64,000 nucleotides of DNA from JAXLYE01 sp046351595 (GCA_046351595.1 JAXLYE010000009.1:186001-250000); one strand, 5' to 3'; shown: positions 51,626-59,951, counted from the stretch's first letter. Made by a program: numbers and translations. The notes: generated by a model from the letters alone, not told the origin.

Positions 51626-53614
51626 TTACAGGAGGATCACCTGCGCCGCGCCCTGGCTGCTGCCCGAGCGCCGGAACTTGCCGGCCAGCACCACGCTGCC
51701 CGGGTGCACCAGCGACTCGTTGCGCGCGCGCTGGCCCCACTGCTCGCGCACGCACGCCTCGGCCGGCGGCGCGCCGCGGTGGAAGTCGGCGACCAGGAAC
51801 TTCTCGCCCTCGCCCTTCCTGCTGACGAACAGGACCTGCGCGTAGCCGCGGCCCATGAAGTCTCCCGCCACCTGGACATCGGAGTCCGCGATGAAGTCGT
51901 TTACCAGATCGCTCTGGCCCCACAGCTCGCGGTAGCAGACCTCGGCCGGCGGCGCGGCGCGGCAGAAGTCGGCGATGAGGATCTTGCCGGTGTTGAACGC
52001 GATGTTGCGGTTGATGAACAGGACCTGCATGTGCCCGCGCTTCAAGAAGTCGCCGGCCAGCATGATGCGGCCCTCGTCCATCCAGCCGTCGAGCAGCGGG
52101 CTCTGGCCCCACATCTCGGTGTAGCAGCGGCGCGGCGTGCCGCCCTTGATGTCGACGATGCGCACGCGCCCGCCGCGCGGGTTGCGGTTCATCATCATCC
52201 ACTGGTCGTAGCCCAGGCCCATGAAGTCGCCGACCATGTGCACGTCGTTCGGATCGAGCCAGCCGTCGAGCCACTGCCGCTCGCCCCAGTTGTCGGCGTA
52301 CAGCTTGCGCGGCGCCTCGAGGCCGTTCTGGAGGCTGAGCAGCACCGCCTGCTCACCGGGACGGCGCTGGCCGCGGTGCAGGAGCAGCAGCTGCGAGCTG
52401 CCGTGTCCCGAGAGGTTGCCGACGAGCTGCAGGTCGTTGGGCCCGAGCCAGCCGTCGATCCAGCTCCCGGGCTCGAGCACCGCGCTGGCGAGCGAGCGCG
52501 CGGTCCCGTCCGCGAACTCGAGCAGATCGACGTGGTGGTACTTGGAGTCCGGACGCACCAGCAGGAGCTGATCGCGGCCGCGCTTGAGGAAGTCGCCGGT
52601 GAACGCGCGGAACGGCGAGCCGGGCAGCGCGTCGACGCAGGGCAGCTGCCCCGCCGGCAGCACCACGTCGAGGGCGCCGTCGGTCTTGGGCCGCGGCGCC
52701 ACCGACTGCAGGTCCAGCACCGCCAGGCGCGGCGTCGCGGGCGCGGCGTGGATCAGCCAGCGGCTGGCCTGCTCCTGGCCCTGGCTGGCGTCGAGCACCG
52801 GCACCTCGTTGCCGTTGACCTGCGCGGTAGCGAGCCAGCGCCCCGACTGCGGCGCGCGGATGCGGTAGTCGCCCTCGGCCGTCTCCTCGATGGCGAGGCC
52901 CGGATCGTCGCTGTTGTGCGAGGCGATCTCGATCAGCTGCCAGGCCTGGCCCTTGTCCGAGCGGCCGAGCGCCGCGTTCACGACGAACGGCGACTGGGCC
53001 GCGCGCAGCGTGTAGCCGCCCTCGTGGATGGTGGCGAAGAAGCGCTGGTGCGCGCCGCCGTTGGGCGCCTGCAGCACCAGGCGCGCGCTGGAGTCCGTGC
53101 GCGCGCCGTCGATGGCCAGGCGCTTGCCCGTGGTGCGCGAGGTGATGAAGACCTCCTGCACGGGTCCGCGCCGGGGCGCCGCGGCGGGCGCGGGCGCGGC
53201 CTGGGGCGCGGCGCTCACCGCGGGCGCTGCGGGCGCCGGGGCCTGCGCCGGAGCGGCGGCGGGTGCGGCACCGCGCTGCGGCTGGGAGCTCCACAGGACG
53301 CCGCCGGGCTGCTGCGGCGTGCCCTCGACGATCGCGACGGAGCCGTCGCTGGCGGCCGCGAGGAACGACTCCCCGGCGGCGTCCGAGAGCGCGCTCTGCC
53401 ACTTGATGAACAGGACGGGCTGCAGGCCGCTGCCGCCGGCCGGCGCTGCCGCCGCCCGACCGCCGCCCTGCTCCGCGAGGATTGCCGCGAGGCGGTCCAG
53501 AGCTCCGCCGAGTACGGCGGCCGTGGCCTCTCCGTTCTGAGCGCTGGTGCCAGCCGCCGCCCGCGTGTGCAGGCGATCGGCCCCCGAACCATGCTGATTC
53601 TCGTGGATACCCAT
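51626..53614 (-). CDS. Cytosolic beta-trefoil plus FG-GAP-like repeat protein in the gas vesicle locus
   Basis: 662 residues, no signal peptide. After an N-terminal helix and a Pro/Ala linker comes a ricin-B-like beta-trefoil (about 165-310: TGKRLAIDGARTDSSARLVL, AEGDYRIRAPQSGRWLA). Then at least six repeats of the type GDFxxxGxxQxLxxxR occur (TGDFLKRGRDQLLLV, VGDFMGLGYDQWMMM, AGDFLKRGHMQVLFI, AGDFMGRGYAQVLFV and looser ones), suggesting a beta-propeller. Such modules normally bind sugars or proteins outside the cell; inside a gas vesicle block, without export signal, it could coat or sense vesicles. A clear sigma-70-like promoter lies 107 bp upstream. ATG 53614. Confidence 0.78.
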   Translation of the reverse strand: MGIHENQHGSGADRLHTRAAAGTSAQNGEATAAVLGGALDRLAAILAEQGGGRAAAAPAGGSGLQPVLFIKWQSALSDAAGESFLAAASDGSVAIVEGTPQQPGGVLWSSQPQRGAAPAAAPAQAPAPAAPAVSAAPQAAPAPAAAPRRGPVQEVFITSRTTGKRLAIDGARTDSSARLVLQAPNGGAHQRFFATIHEGGYTLRAAQSPFVVNAALGRSDKGQAWQLIEIASHNSDDPGLAIEETAEGDYRIRAPQSGRWLATAQVNGNEVPVLDASQGQEQASRWLIHAAPATPRLAVLDLQSVAPRPKTDGALDVVLPAGQLPCVDALPGSPFRAFTGDFLKRGRDQLLLVRPDSKYHHVDLLEFADGTARSLASAVLEPGSWIDGWLGPNDLQLVGNLSGHGSSQLLLLHRGQRRPGEQAVLLSLQNGLEAPRKLYADNWGERQWLDGWLDPNDVHMVGDFMGLGYDQWMMMNRNPRGGRVRIVDIKGGTPRRCYTEMWGQSPLLDGWMDEGRIMLAGDFLKRGHMQVLFINRNIAFNTGKILIADFCRAAPPAEVCYRELWGQSDLVNDFIADSDVQVAGDFMGRGYAQVLFVSRKGEGEKFLVADFHRGAPPAEACVREQWGQRARNESLVHPGSVVLAGKFRRSGSSQGAAQVILL

Positions 53615-53720
53615 GCTCGCAGGCTCCTGCTCCGTCTGCGCGGTCCCTGCTCTGCAGAGCACCAGAGGATCGGCGCCCGGAGCACGGACTCTTACTTATA
53701 CGCAGAGCGTTCCGGCCGCA

Positions 53721-53750
53721 ATTATAACGAGCGCTCCGTTTTGCTGTCTA
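53721..53750 (-). promoter_or_regulatory. Sigma-70 promoter of the beta-trefoil/FG-GAP gene
   Basis: The minus strand reads TAGACA-N18-TATAAT: 5 of 6 and 6 of 6 matches. Start near 53713, leader about 100 nt. The surrounding 60 bp are AT-rich for this genome. Confidence 0.65.
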
Positions 53751-53844
53751 CGACGAGAAAACCGCCGAACTCGGACTGTTCGTGCGGCCTGTGGAACGCG
53801 CCAGAAAGTATGGGGAAAGGAGCGTACGGAGCGATCAGGAGAGC

Positions 53845-53868
53845 GACTCCGTCCAAGGGAACGGAGTC
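53845..53868. promoter_or_regulatory. Perfect 8-bp inverted repeat downstream of gvpN
   Basis: GACTCCGT-N8-ACGGAGTC in the 454-bp gap between gvpN and the FG-GAP gene. It may be an operator for the promoter 100 bp away or an RNA hairpin closing the gvpN transcript; there is no T-run. The rest of the gap (53869-54068) shows nothing recognisable. Confidence 0.4.
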
Positions 53869-54068
53869 CGGAATGCACGCCGATCTTGCGCCCTGCTGCG
53901 GCCTGGGCGGCCTGGGCGCGGGGCGGAGAACAAAACCGCGCCCCAGATGAAACCTGAAGGCTTGCGATAGGCGGGGGTGACGCCGGAGGCAGGGCTCCCG
54001 ACGCGCAAGCGGCGGGATGCCGCAGGCAAATGGACCCGCGCCGATCCGTATCTCGTGCGGGGCGTGGT

Positions 54069-55019
54069 TTAGCGCCCGCGGCGCGCGCTCAGGATCTCGG
54101 TGACCGTCTCGTCGATGATGCGCGGGATGAGGGTCTGGCCGTCGCGGGTGATGCGCGTGAGGTCGCGCGAGAGGATGTCGCGGCAGGCCCAGCGGAATGT
54201 GTCGTTGTCGAGCCGCACCGCGGCGCCGGCCGAGCTGGTGATGCGGCCGATGGCGATGGCGGCGCGGATGGTCGGGCGTACGCCCGAACCGTTGGCACCA
54301 CGCAGCGCCCGCACGATGTCGACGATCTGCGCGGCCGAGTCGTGATCGATCGGCGCCTTGGCCGCGACGATGGCGACCTCGGTGTCGCGGTCGTAGTGAT
54401 CCAGATGGAGCGTGATGATGCGATCGAGCAGCGCGTCCTGCGCCTTGTGGACGCCGGCGTACTCCTCGGGGTTCGAAGTGAAGATGACGCGGAACTTGGG
54501 ATGGACGCTGACATATCCGCTGCCCGAGCCGCGCTGCTTCGGGAGGTTCAGGACCCCTTCGGACAGCACGCTCAAGAGCGCGTTGTTGGCCTCTGCCGGC
54601 GAGCGGTTGAACTCATCGTAGATGAGCGTGTAGCCGTTCTCGCAGGCGATGGTCAGTCGGTTGCTGATCCAGACGTTGCGGGTTTCTTCCTGGACCTTGG
54701 TCACGGAGTGGATGTAGTTGTCCACCACGCGCTGCTTGCGCACGCCGCTGTCACGGCCGACCAGGTCCGAGCTCCCGAACTCGTCGTCGCCCTGCAGCAG
54801 CACCACCGGCGAGCCGAGCAGCGCCGCGATGTGGAACGCCAGCGTCGTCTTGCCGACGCCCGGCGGCCCCGCGAAGTGGACCGGGTATCCGGTCTGCAGG
54901 TACGTGAGCGCGCGCCGCGTGATCGACTCCACCGGGGGCGTCATCACGAAGCTGTCGCTCGGCTCGAGGTTCAGTACGTCCTTGGGAGGCGGCGGCACCA
55001 CTGGCATCGTCCTGACCAT
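54069..55019 (-). CDS. gvpN: Gas vesicle ATPase GvpN
   Basis: 316 residues, normal length. MoxR/AAA ATPase with Walker A GPPGVGKTT near residue 51 and a Walker B-type LIYDEFNRSPAEANNALL. The C-terminal half contains the GvpN-typical FTSNPEEYAGVHKAQDALLD. GvpN is needed for vesicle enlargement, probably as a chaperone for GvpA. AGGAAGAG precedes ATG 55019. It follows gvpA after 124 bp that contain a terminator, so it is likely made from read-through at a lower level. Confidence 0.96.
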   Translation of the reverse strand: MVRTMPVVPPPPKDVLNLEPSDSFVMTPPVESITRRALTYLQTGYPVHFAGPPGVGKTTLAFHIAALLGSPVVLLQGDDEFGSSDLVGRDSGVRKQRVVDNYIHSVTKVQEETRNVWISNRLTIACENGYTLIYDEFNRSPAEANNALLSVLSEGVLNLPKQRGSGSGYVSVHPKFRVIFTSNPEEYAGVHKAQDALLDRIITLHLDHYDRDTEVAIVAAKAPIDHDSAAQIVDIVRALRGANGSGVRPTIRAAIAIGRITSSAGAAVRLDNDTFRWACRDILSRDLTRITRDGQTLIPRIIDETVTEILSARRGR

Positions 55020-55047
55020 CTCTCTTCCTATCCACTCACCCAGAATC

Positions 55048-55062
55048 TTGCATTCAATGCAA
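55048..55062. promoter_or_regulatory. Palindrome TTGCATT-C-AATGCAA before gvpN
   Basis: A perfect 7-bp inverted repeat 28 bp upstream of the gvpN start, immediately after the terminator T-run. It could form a small RNA hairpin or an operator. Confidence 0.4.
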
Positions 55063-55132
55063 AAACGGATCCGCCCCGCGGCGCCTCGGCGCTCCTATCG
55101 GTGCAAGCGCGCTGACGGCCGGGGGCGGATCC
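55061..55132 (-). terminator. Rho-independent terminator/attenuator between gvpA and gvpN
   Basis: On the minus strand GGATCCGCCCC (55132-55122) pairs with GGGGCGGATCC (55077-55067), 11 bp without mismatch around a 44-nt loop that can itself fold, followed by G and five T. It would end most transcripts after gvpA. Confidence 0.6.
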
Positions 55133-55143
55133 GGATCCGGTCG

Positions 55144-55362
55144 TTACGCCGGAGCCGCCGCCGTCGCAGTCAGGCCGATGGCCTCGGCGTACTTGAGGTA
55201 CGTCTCGACCGAGGCGATGACCACGCGGGCCTCGATCGACAGGAGCTCGATGCCGACCAGCGAGACCTTGGCCCAAGCATCGATCACGATGCCCTTGTCC
55301 AGGATGCGGTCCACGACCTCTGCAAGGCTCGACGAATCGGTTGACTTCGCAATCTTTGCCAT
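55144..55362 (-). CDS. gvpA: Major gas vesicle shell protein GvpA
   Basis: 72 residues, the canonical size. SSLAEVVDRILDKGIVIDAW, VSLVGIELLSIEARVVIAS and VETYLKYAEAIGLT are nearly identical to cyanobacterial GvpA. It polymerises into the ribs of the hollow protein shell. GGGAGGAG lies 8 bp before ATG 55362. It is 30 bp downstream of the 415-aa IRY protein, in the same transcript unless it has an internal promoter, and is followed by a terminator. This is the only true GvpA in the window. Confidence 0.98.
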   Translation of the reverse strand: MAKIAKSTDSSSLAEVVDRILDKGIVIDAWAKVSLVGIELLSIEARVVIASVETYLKYAEAIGLTATAAAPA

Positions 55363-55392
55363 TTGTGTTCACTCCTCCCTGAGTGGGGGTAT

Positions 55393-56640
55393 CTAGTACC
55401 GGATCTTGAATCCGCTGCTGGTCTGCTCGGGCGCGCTCTCGGAGCGTGAGGGCTCCTTGCTCGCGGCCGGAGTCTCGGGTTGCGCCTGCGGCAGGCGCTT
55501 CACGATGTACTGCGCGGGCAGCATCCCGAGCAGCATGATCTGCTTCTGGGACATGCGCTCACTGACGGCCTGCAGCGCCTTCTGCTGGCTGCGCGCCCCC
55601 GCCTCCAGGAACCCGAGCAGGGTCTTGCCCAGCGCGATGGTGGCGACCTTCAGCAGGATCTCGTGCGGGGTCAGGCCGATCTGCGGCTTCATCTGCAGGT
55701 CGGCGTACGAGCGCGGCTTCGGCGCCGAGTCCTTGCGCGACAGCGCCAGCGACGACTTGGGGCGGACCATGGGCAGCCGCTGCACGCGCTTCATCGGCTT
55801 GCCGGCGCTGGCGGCTGCGGCCTGCGGGCTGCCGATCGGCTTGGCCAGGATCTCGGACACCTTACGCCGTCGCGGCGGCGCGCCGGTCTTGTTCTTGGGC
55901 GCCTTCTGCACGCCGATGCCCAGCGCCGCGAGCTGCGGGTAGAAGCCGCTGGCGACGGTGGCCAGGCCCGAGGCGACGCTGGCGGCGCCCGAGGCGGTCT
56001 TGCCCGCGGCGCGCCCGGCGTCGAGCGCGGCGCCGACGCCGTCGATGGTCCCGGAGACGACCTTGACCGCGCCGACGACCGCGCTCTGCACCGCGTTCAT
56101 GACCTGGACCGGGGTCGGCCCCTGCGGCACCGGGCGCGGCGCGGCGGGGGCGGTGTTCGTCGCGGTCAGGCCCTGCAGCGGCTCGATCAGCCGGGCCCAC
56201 GGGCTGGCGGCGGGCTTGGCGGCGGGAGGCAGCGGCGCAAACTCGATCGGCTTGGGCGCCGGTGCGACGGTCGAGGCCGCGGCGCCTGGGCGCAGGGGCA
56301 GGGCGTCGGCGCTCGGGAAGGGTCGAGGTCCGGGCTCGGCCGCAGGCGGCGGGGGCGCCACATCCAGAGCCGCCGCCGCTCCCGCAGGCGCCGCCGGTCC
56401 AGGCGCTGCAGCCGCTGCGACCGAGGCCGCCGCCGGCCTGCCCGCTGGCGGCTTCGGCGTCGCAGGCTGGATCGAGACGTCGAGGCCCGCGGCGGTAAGG
56501 GCGGTGTTCAGCGCCGAGGCGACCCCGCCCTCGAGACGCTCGCGCGCGGCCTGGAGTCGCTGCTGCAGGCGGCTCAGGCCGCCCGCGGTCGCACCTGGGC
56601 TCGCTCCTCGACTGGTTCCCTTGGCCGTGCTCGCGCTCAT
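55393..56640 (-). CDS. IRY-tailed protein 3, upstream of gvpA (415 aa)
   Basis: No known family. N-terminal helix LQQRLQAARERLEGGVASAL, then ALNTALTAAGLDVSIQPATP shared with IRY protein 2; a long Ala/Pro linker; a region rich in Ala/Gly/Val helices (ASGAASVASGLATVASGF); a basic patch (TGAPPRRRKVSEILAKP); and a conserved-looking helical part, LTPHEILLKVATIALGKTLL. It ends SSGFKIRY. It is the first gene of the gvpA-gvpN transcript, whose promoter with an operator-like repeat lies 170 bp upstream. Likely a cytosolic vesicle-associated or nucleating protein, by location only. Confidence 0.75.
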   Translation of the reverse strand: MSASTAKGTSRGASPGATAGGLSRLQQRLQAARERLEGGVASALNTALTAAGLDVSIQPATPKPPAGRPAAASVAAAAAPGPAAPAGAAAALDVAPPPPAAEPGPRPFPSADALPLRPGAAASTVAPAPKPIEFAPLPPAAKPAASPWARLIEPLQGLTATNTAPAAPRPVPQGPTPVQVMNAVQSAVVGAVKVVSGTIDGVGAALDAGRAAGKTASGAASVASGLATVASGFYPQLAALGIGVQKAPKNKTGAPPRRRKVSEILAKPIGSPQAAAASAGKPMKRVQRLPMVRPKSSLALSRKDSAPKPRSYADLQMKPQIGLTPHEILLKVATIALGKTLLGFLEAGARSQQKALQAVSERMSQKQIMLLGMLPAQYIVKRLPQAQPETPAASKEPSRSESAPEQTSSGFKIRY

Positions 56641-56814
56641 TTGAAGCTGCCTTTGACCCTTCTTGCGCTGCGGCGCTGGCCGTGGCTGCGGACGCTGCGC
56701 AGGCGCAGGCCGCCTAGCGGGGCCCGCGCGCCTGGACCGCAGTCGTGTACCTGCCGACTGCGCTCACGGTCCCCCGACCCCCGAGCAGCGCGCCTGCATA
56801 CGGAATCACAGCGC

Positions 56815-56844
56815 ATTATCAAGTGAACCGGAAAGTAGGTTCAA
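56815..56844 (-). promoter_or_regulatory. Promoter with operator-like repeat for the gvpA operon
   Basis: The minus strand reads TTGAAC-N18-GATAAT. The spacer contains a perfect inverted repeat, TGAACC-N8-GGTTCA (56824-56843), where a repressor could bind. Start near 56808, leader about 170 nt before the 415-aa gene. Confidence 0.55.
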
Positions 56845-56936
56845 GCGGAAATGACTGTGCGCCGCATCTCACGCAGCCTGTATCACCGAGCCCCCAACGC
56901 AGTTCCGATTCGTACCTGGCCGGCGTCAGGCAGCTT

Positions 56937-56964
56937 AGCGGCCAGCGGCCAGCGGCCAGCGGCC
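56937..56964. repeat. Four tandem copies of AGCGGCC
   Basis: A 7-bp unit repeated four times, 30 bp past the stop codon (56995-56997) of the GvpC-like gene. It is part of the 354-bp gap 56641-56994, whose other notable item is the promoter at 56815. Confidence 0.85.
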
Positions 56965-56994
56965 AGTCCGTGGCTAGATCCTCGAACCGGGACC

Positions 56995-57303
56995 CTAGCC
57001 GACCCACGCGCGGATCTGGTTGACGAAGACCTGGCGGGCGATGCGGGTGCGCTCGGCCATCTCGGCGTGCTCGGCGCGGTGCTGGGCGCGGAGCTGCGCG
57101 ACCTCGGGCATGAGGCGCTGGGTCACGTCCGTGTGGATCTGCTGGACGAAGGACGCGCGGGCGATGCGGGCGCGCTCGGCCATCTCGGCGTGCTCGGCGC
57201 GGTGGATGGCGCGCATGCGGGCGACCTGAGCGCGGAGCGGCATGGACACCGGGTCACTCATCATCTCGGACAGAGGATCGCTGCGATTGCCTTCACGGGA
57301 CAC
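56995..57303 (-). CDS. GvpC-like helical repeat protein (102 aa)
   Basis: Nearly the whole protein is two copies of a 41-residue unit: MRAIHRAEHAEMAERARIAR and LRAQHRAEHAEMAERTRIAR, followed by ASFVQQIHTDV and QVFVNQIRAWVG respectively. The copies are also close at DNA level, 123 bp apart. Amphipathic helical tandem repeats are the mark of GvpC, the protein that wraps and stiffens gas vesicles, though cyanobacterial GvpC uses 33-residue units. The start is GTG with a perfect TAGGAGGT site. It lies between the cdc48-like gene and the gvpA operon on the same strand. Confidence 0.65.
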   Translation of the reverse strand: MSREGNRSDPLSEMMSDPVSMPLRAQVARMRAIHRAEHAEMAERARIARASFVQQIHTDVTQRLMPEVAQLRAQHRAEHAEMAERTRIARQVFVNQIRAWVG

Positions 57304-57689
57304 GATGACCTCCTACATTCCACAAACAGAGAAGCAAAAATGCGCTGCTCCCGTTCCACTCATAGAGAAGCAAGTGGGCCGGAGCGCGGGCAGCTCCTTT
57401 CACATCTCACGTCTCACGTCCATGGAGTGTGCGAGGGAGCCATACTGACGTCAGGAGCCTACTACAAAAAAAGTGGCTGATCTCGACCATTCTGAACCGA
57501 CGCTGCGGCGGCCGGAAATCGTTGGCTATTTCGCGATCCGGACCGCGGTTTCCGGCGGTTCCCGTACGCCTCCCGATTGCAATCGGAAGGGAGCGCTGGC
57601 ACGGGCCGCGTTTCGGAGTCCGGACCGCGCACCGCAGGACGCTTCCTGAAAGGGTCTGCGCTCCCGGAGCCGCTCTGCGCGGCCTCGCA
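57304..57689. other. Gap upstream of the GvpC-like gene
   Basis: No gene seen. It contains a GCCGGAAA/TTTCCGGC inverted repeat (arms near 57518 and 57548), a perfect palindrome at 57573 and an AT-rich patch near 57464. These may form the control region of the GvpC-like gene and the end of the CDC48 transcript. Confidence 0.5.
57573..57586. promoter_or_regulatory. Perfect 14-bp palindrome CCGATTGCAATCGG
   Basis: A spacerless palindrome about 270 bp upstream of the GvpC-like gene and about 105 bp past the CDC48 stop. Typical size for a dimeric repressor site; function unknown. Confidence 0.4.
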
Positions 57690-59951
57690 TCACAGGCGCG
57701 AGCGGACTGCGGCGAGCGCGGCGTGCAGATCGGGCTGCGCCAGCGCGACCTCCCTCTCGCCTCCGCCTCTTTCGCCTTCGGCGCTCGCGATCGCGCGGCG
57801 GACCGCGGCCAGCGCCGCATGATCGATCACCGCGGCCAGCTCGGCGCCGCTCAGGCCGGCGGCGGCCTCCGCGAGCGCGGGCACGTCGATGTCGCCGCGC
57901 AGCGGCCGACCGCGCAGGTGGACCTCGAGGATCTCTCGCCGGCCCTCGCGATCGGGCGGCGGCACCGTGAGGACGAGATCAAAGCGGCCCGGGCGCAGGA
58001 GCGCCGGGTCGATGCGCTCGGGGCGGTTGGTGGCGCCCAGCACCTGCACGCCGCCGAGATCTTCGACGCCATCGAGCTCGGTGAGGAGCTGGCCGATGAG
58101 CCGATCGGTGACGCCGGAGCTATCGGTGCCGCCGGCGCTGCCGCCCGAGCGCACGCTGACCAGCGCGTCGAGCTCGTCGAAGAACACGACACACGGCGCG
58201 GCCTGGCGGGCGGTGCGAAACAGCTCGCGCAGCGCGCGCTCGCTCTCGCCGACGAACTTGGAGACGAGCTGCGGGCCCTTGACCGAGATGAAGTTGACGC
58301 CGCTCTCGGTGGCCACGGCGCGCGCCAGGAGGGTCTTGCCGCAGCCCGGCGGCCCGCACAAGAGCACACCGCGCGGCGGGCGCAGGCGCGCGGCCCGGAA
58401 GCGCGCCGCGTGCAGCCGCGGCCACACCACGGCCTCGATCAGCGCCTGCTTGATCGGCCCGAGGCCACCGACGTCGCCCCAGCGCACGCTCGGGATCTCG
58501 ACGAAGACCTCGCGCAGCGCCGACGGCTCGACGGAGCGCAGCGCGTCTTCGAAGTCGGCCATGCGCACGGTCAGGCGCAGCAGCTGGTCGTAGGGCAGGC
58601 GCGCGGCGGCAAAGTCGATGTCGGGCAAGAGCCGGCGCAGGCAGCGCATCGCGGCCTCGCGGCACAGCGCGGCCAGGTCGGCGCCGACGAAGCCGTGCGT
58701 GCGCTCGGCCAGCGTCCCGAGCTCGACGTCCGAGGCCAGCGGCATGCCGCGGCTGTGGATCTCGAGGATCTCGCCGCGGCCGAAACGATCGGGGACCGGG
58801 ATGGTGATCTCGCGATCGAAGCGGCCGGGGCGACGCAGCGCCGGATCGATGTGGTTGGGCAGGTTGGTCGCGCCGATCACGACGACGTTGTGGCGGCGCG
58901 ACAGCCCGTCCATCAGCGCCAACAGCTGCGCGACCACGCGCTTCTCGACCTCGCCGGTGACGCGCTCGCGCGACGGGGCGATGGCGTCGATCTCGTCGAG
59001 GAACAGGATGCTCGGGCCCTGCTTGGCCGCTTCCTCGAAGAGCTTGCGCAGGTGCGCCTCGCTCTCGCCGTAGAACTTGTGGATGACCTCGGGGCCCGAG
59101 ACCACGAAGAAGCGCGCCGAGACCTCGTGCGCGATGGCGCGCGCGATGAGCGTCTTGCCGCAGCCGGGCGGTCCGTAGAGCAGCACGCCGCGCGGCGGAT
59201 CCACGCCGAGGCGCTCGAACACCTCGGGGAAGCGCAGCGGCAGCTCGATCATCTCGCGGATGCGCGTGAGCTGCGAGCGCAGGCCGCCGATGTCCTCGTA
59301 CGACGGCGGGCGCGGCGCCTCGGGGCGGGCGCGGGGCTCGTTGGCGCCGGCGGCCTGGGCCGGGGTCGCGGCCACGACCAGCCGGGTCCGCGGCGTGATC
59401 AGCGCCGGCCCGCGGGGCTCGACCGCTTCGACGCGGAAGTCGGCGGTGCGGCTGCCGAACAGCGCGGCGCGCAAGAGGTCGCCCTCGGTGACCGGCAGGC
59501 CGTCGAGCAGGTGGCCGATGTACTCGAGATCGCGCTCGCCGGGGCGCAGGCCCTGCGCCGTGATCTGAACGCGCTCGGCCGGCGGCGCCGTGACCCGACG
59601 CAGCTCGACCGCCTGATCGAGGCCGACGCCGGCGTTGTCGCGGGTGACGCCGTCGATCTGGACGCGGCCCTGGCCGCGCAGCTCGCGGTAGGTCGGCATG
59701 ACCTTGCCCGCGGTGCGGCGCGTGCCGAGGATCTCGACGACATCGCCGATCTGCGCGTGCAGGCGCGCCGCGTCCTCGGGATCGATGCGCACGAGCGCGC
59801 GCCCGACGTCCTTGGGCAGGGCCTCGGTGACGCGCAGCCGCAGCATCGCCGCGGATTCCTTGTCGCGGCCTCGGTCGCGGCCTCGGTCGAGATCGTTGTC
59901 GCGCACCTTCTGGTTCGGGTTCGAGTCCCGGGGCTCTTTTTCGCGGTCCAT
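57690..59951 (-). CDS. CDC48/p97-type double AAA ATPase in the gas vesicle locus
   Basis: 753 residues. An N domain (LRLRVTEALPKDVGRALVRI) is followed by two AAA modules, each with Walker A GPPGCGKT (near 255 and 527) and Walker B (ILFLDEIDAIAPSR; VVFFDELDALVSVR), plus arginine-finger regions ending LRRPGRFDREI and LLRPGRFDLVL. These hexameric machines unfold or extract proteins. It follows the GvpH-like gene after 3 bp, so the unfoldase and small heat-shock protein form one module. The first 35 residues are a charged, disordered extension with RGRD repeats. Confidence 0.95.
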   Translation of the reverse strand: MDREKEPRDSNPNQKVRDNDLDRGRDRGRDKESAAMLRLRVTEALPKDVGRALVRIDPEDAARLHAQIGDVVEILGTRRTAGKVMPTYRELRGQGRVQIDGVTRDNAGVGLDQAVELRRVTAPPAERVQITAQGLRPGERDLEYIGHLLDGLPVTEGDLLRAALFGSRTADFRVEAVEPRGPALITPRTRLVVAATPAQAAGANEPRARPEAPRPPSYEDIGGLRSQLTRIREMIELPLRFPEVFERLGVDPPRGVLLYGPPGCGKTLIARAIAHEVSARFFVVSGPEVIHKFYGESEAHLRKLFEEAAKQGPSILFLDEIDAIAPSRERVTGEVEKRVVAQLLALMDGLSRRHNVVVIGATNLPNHIDPALRRPGRFDREITIPVPDRFGRGEILEIHSRGMPLASDVELGTLAERTHGFVGADLAALCREAAMRCLRRLLPDIDFAAARLPYDQLLRLTVRMADFEDALRSVEPSALREVFVEIPSVRWGDVGGLGPIKQALIEAVVWPRLHAARFRAARLRPPRGVLLCGPPGCGKTLLARAVATESGVNFISVKGPQLVSKFVGESERALRELFRTARQAAPCVVFFDELDALVSVRSGGSAGGTDSSGVTDRLIGQLLTELDGVEDLGGVQVLGATNRPERIDPALLRPGRFDLVLTVPPPDREGRREILEVHLRGRPLRGDIDVPALAEAAAGLSGAELAAVIDHAALAAVRRAIASAEGERGGGEREVALAQPDLHAALAAVRSRL

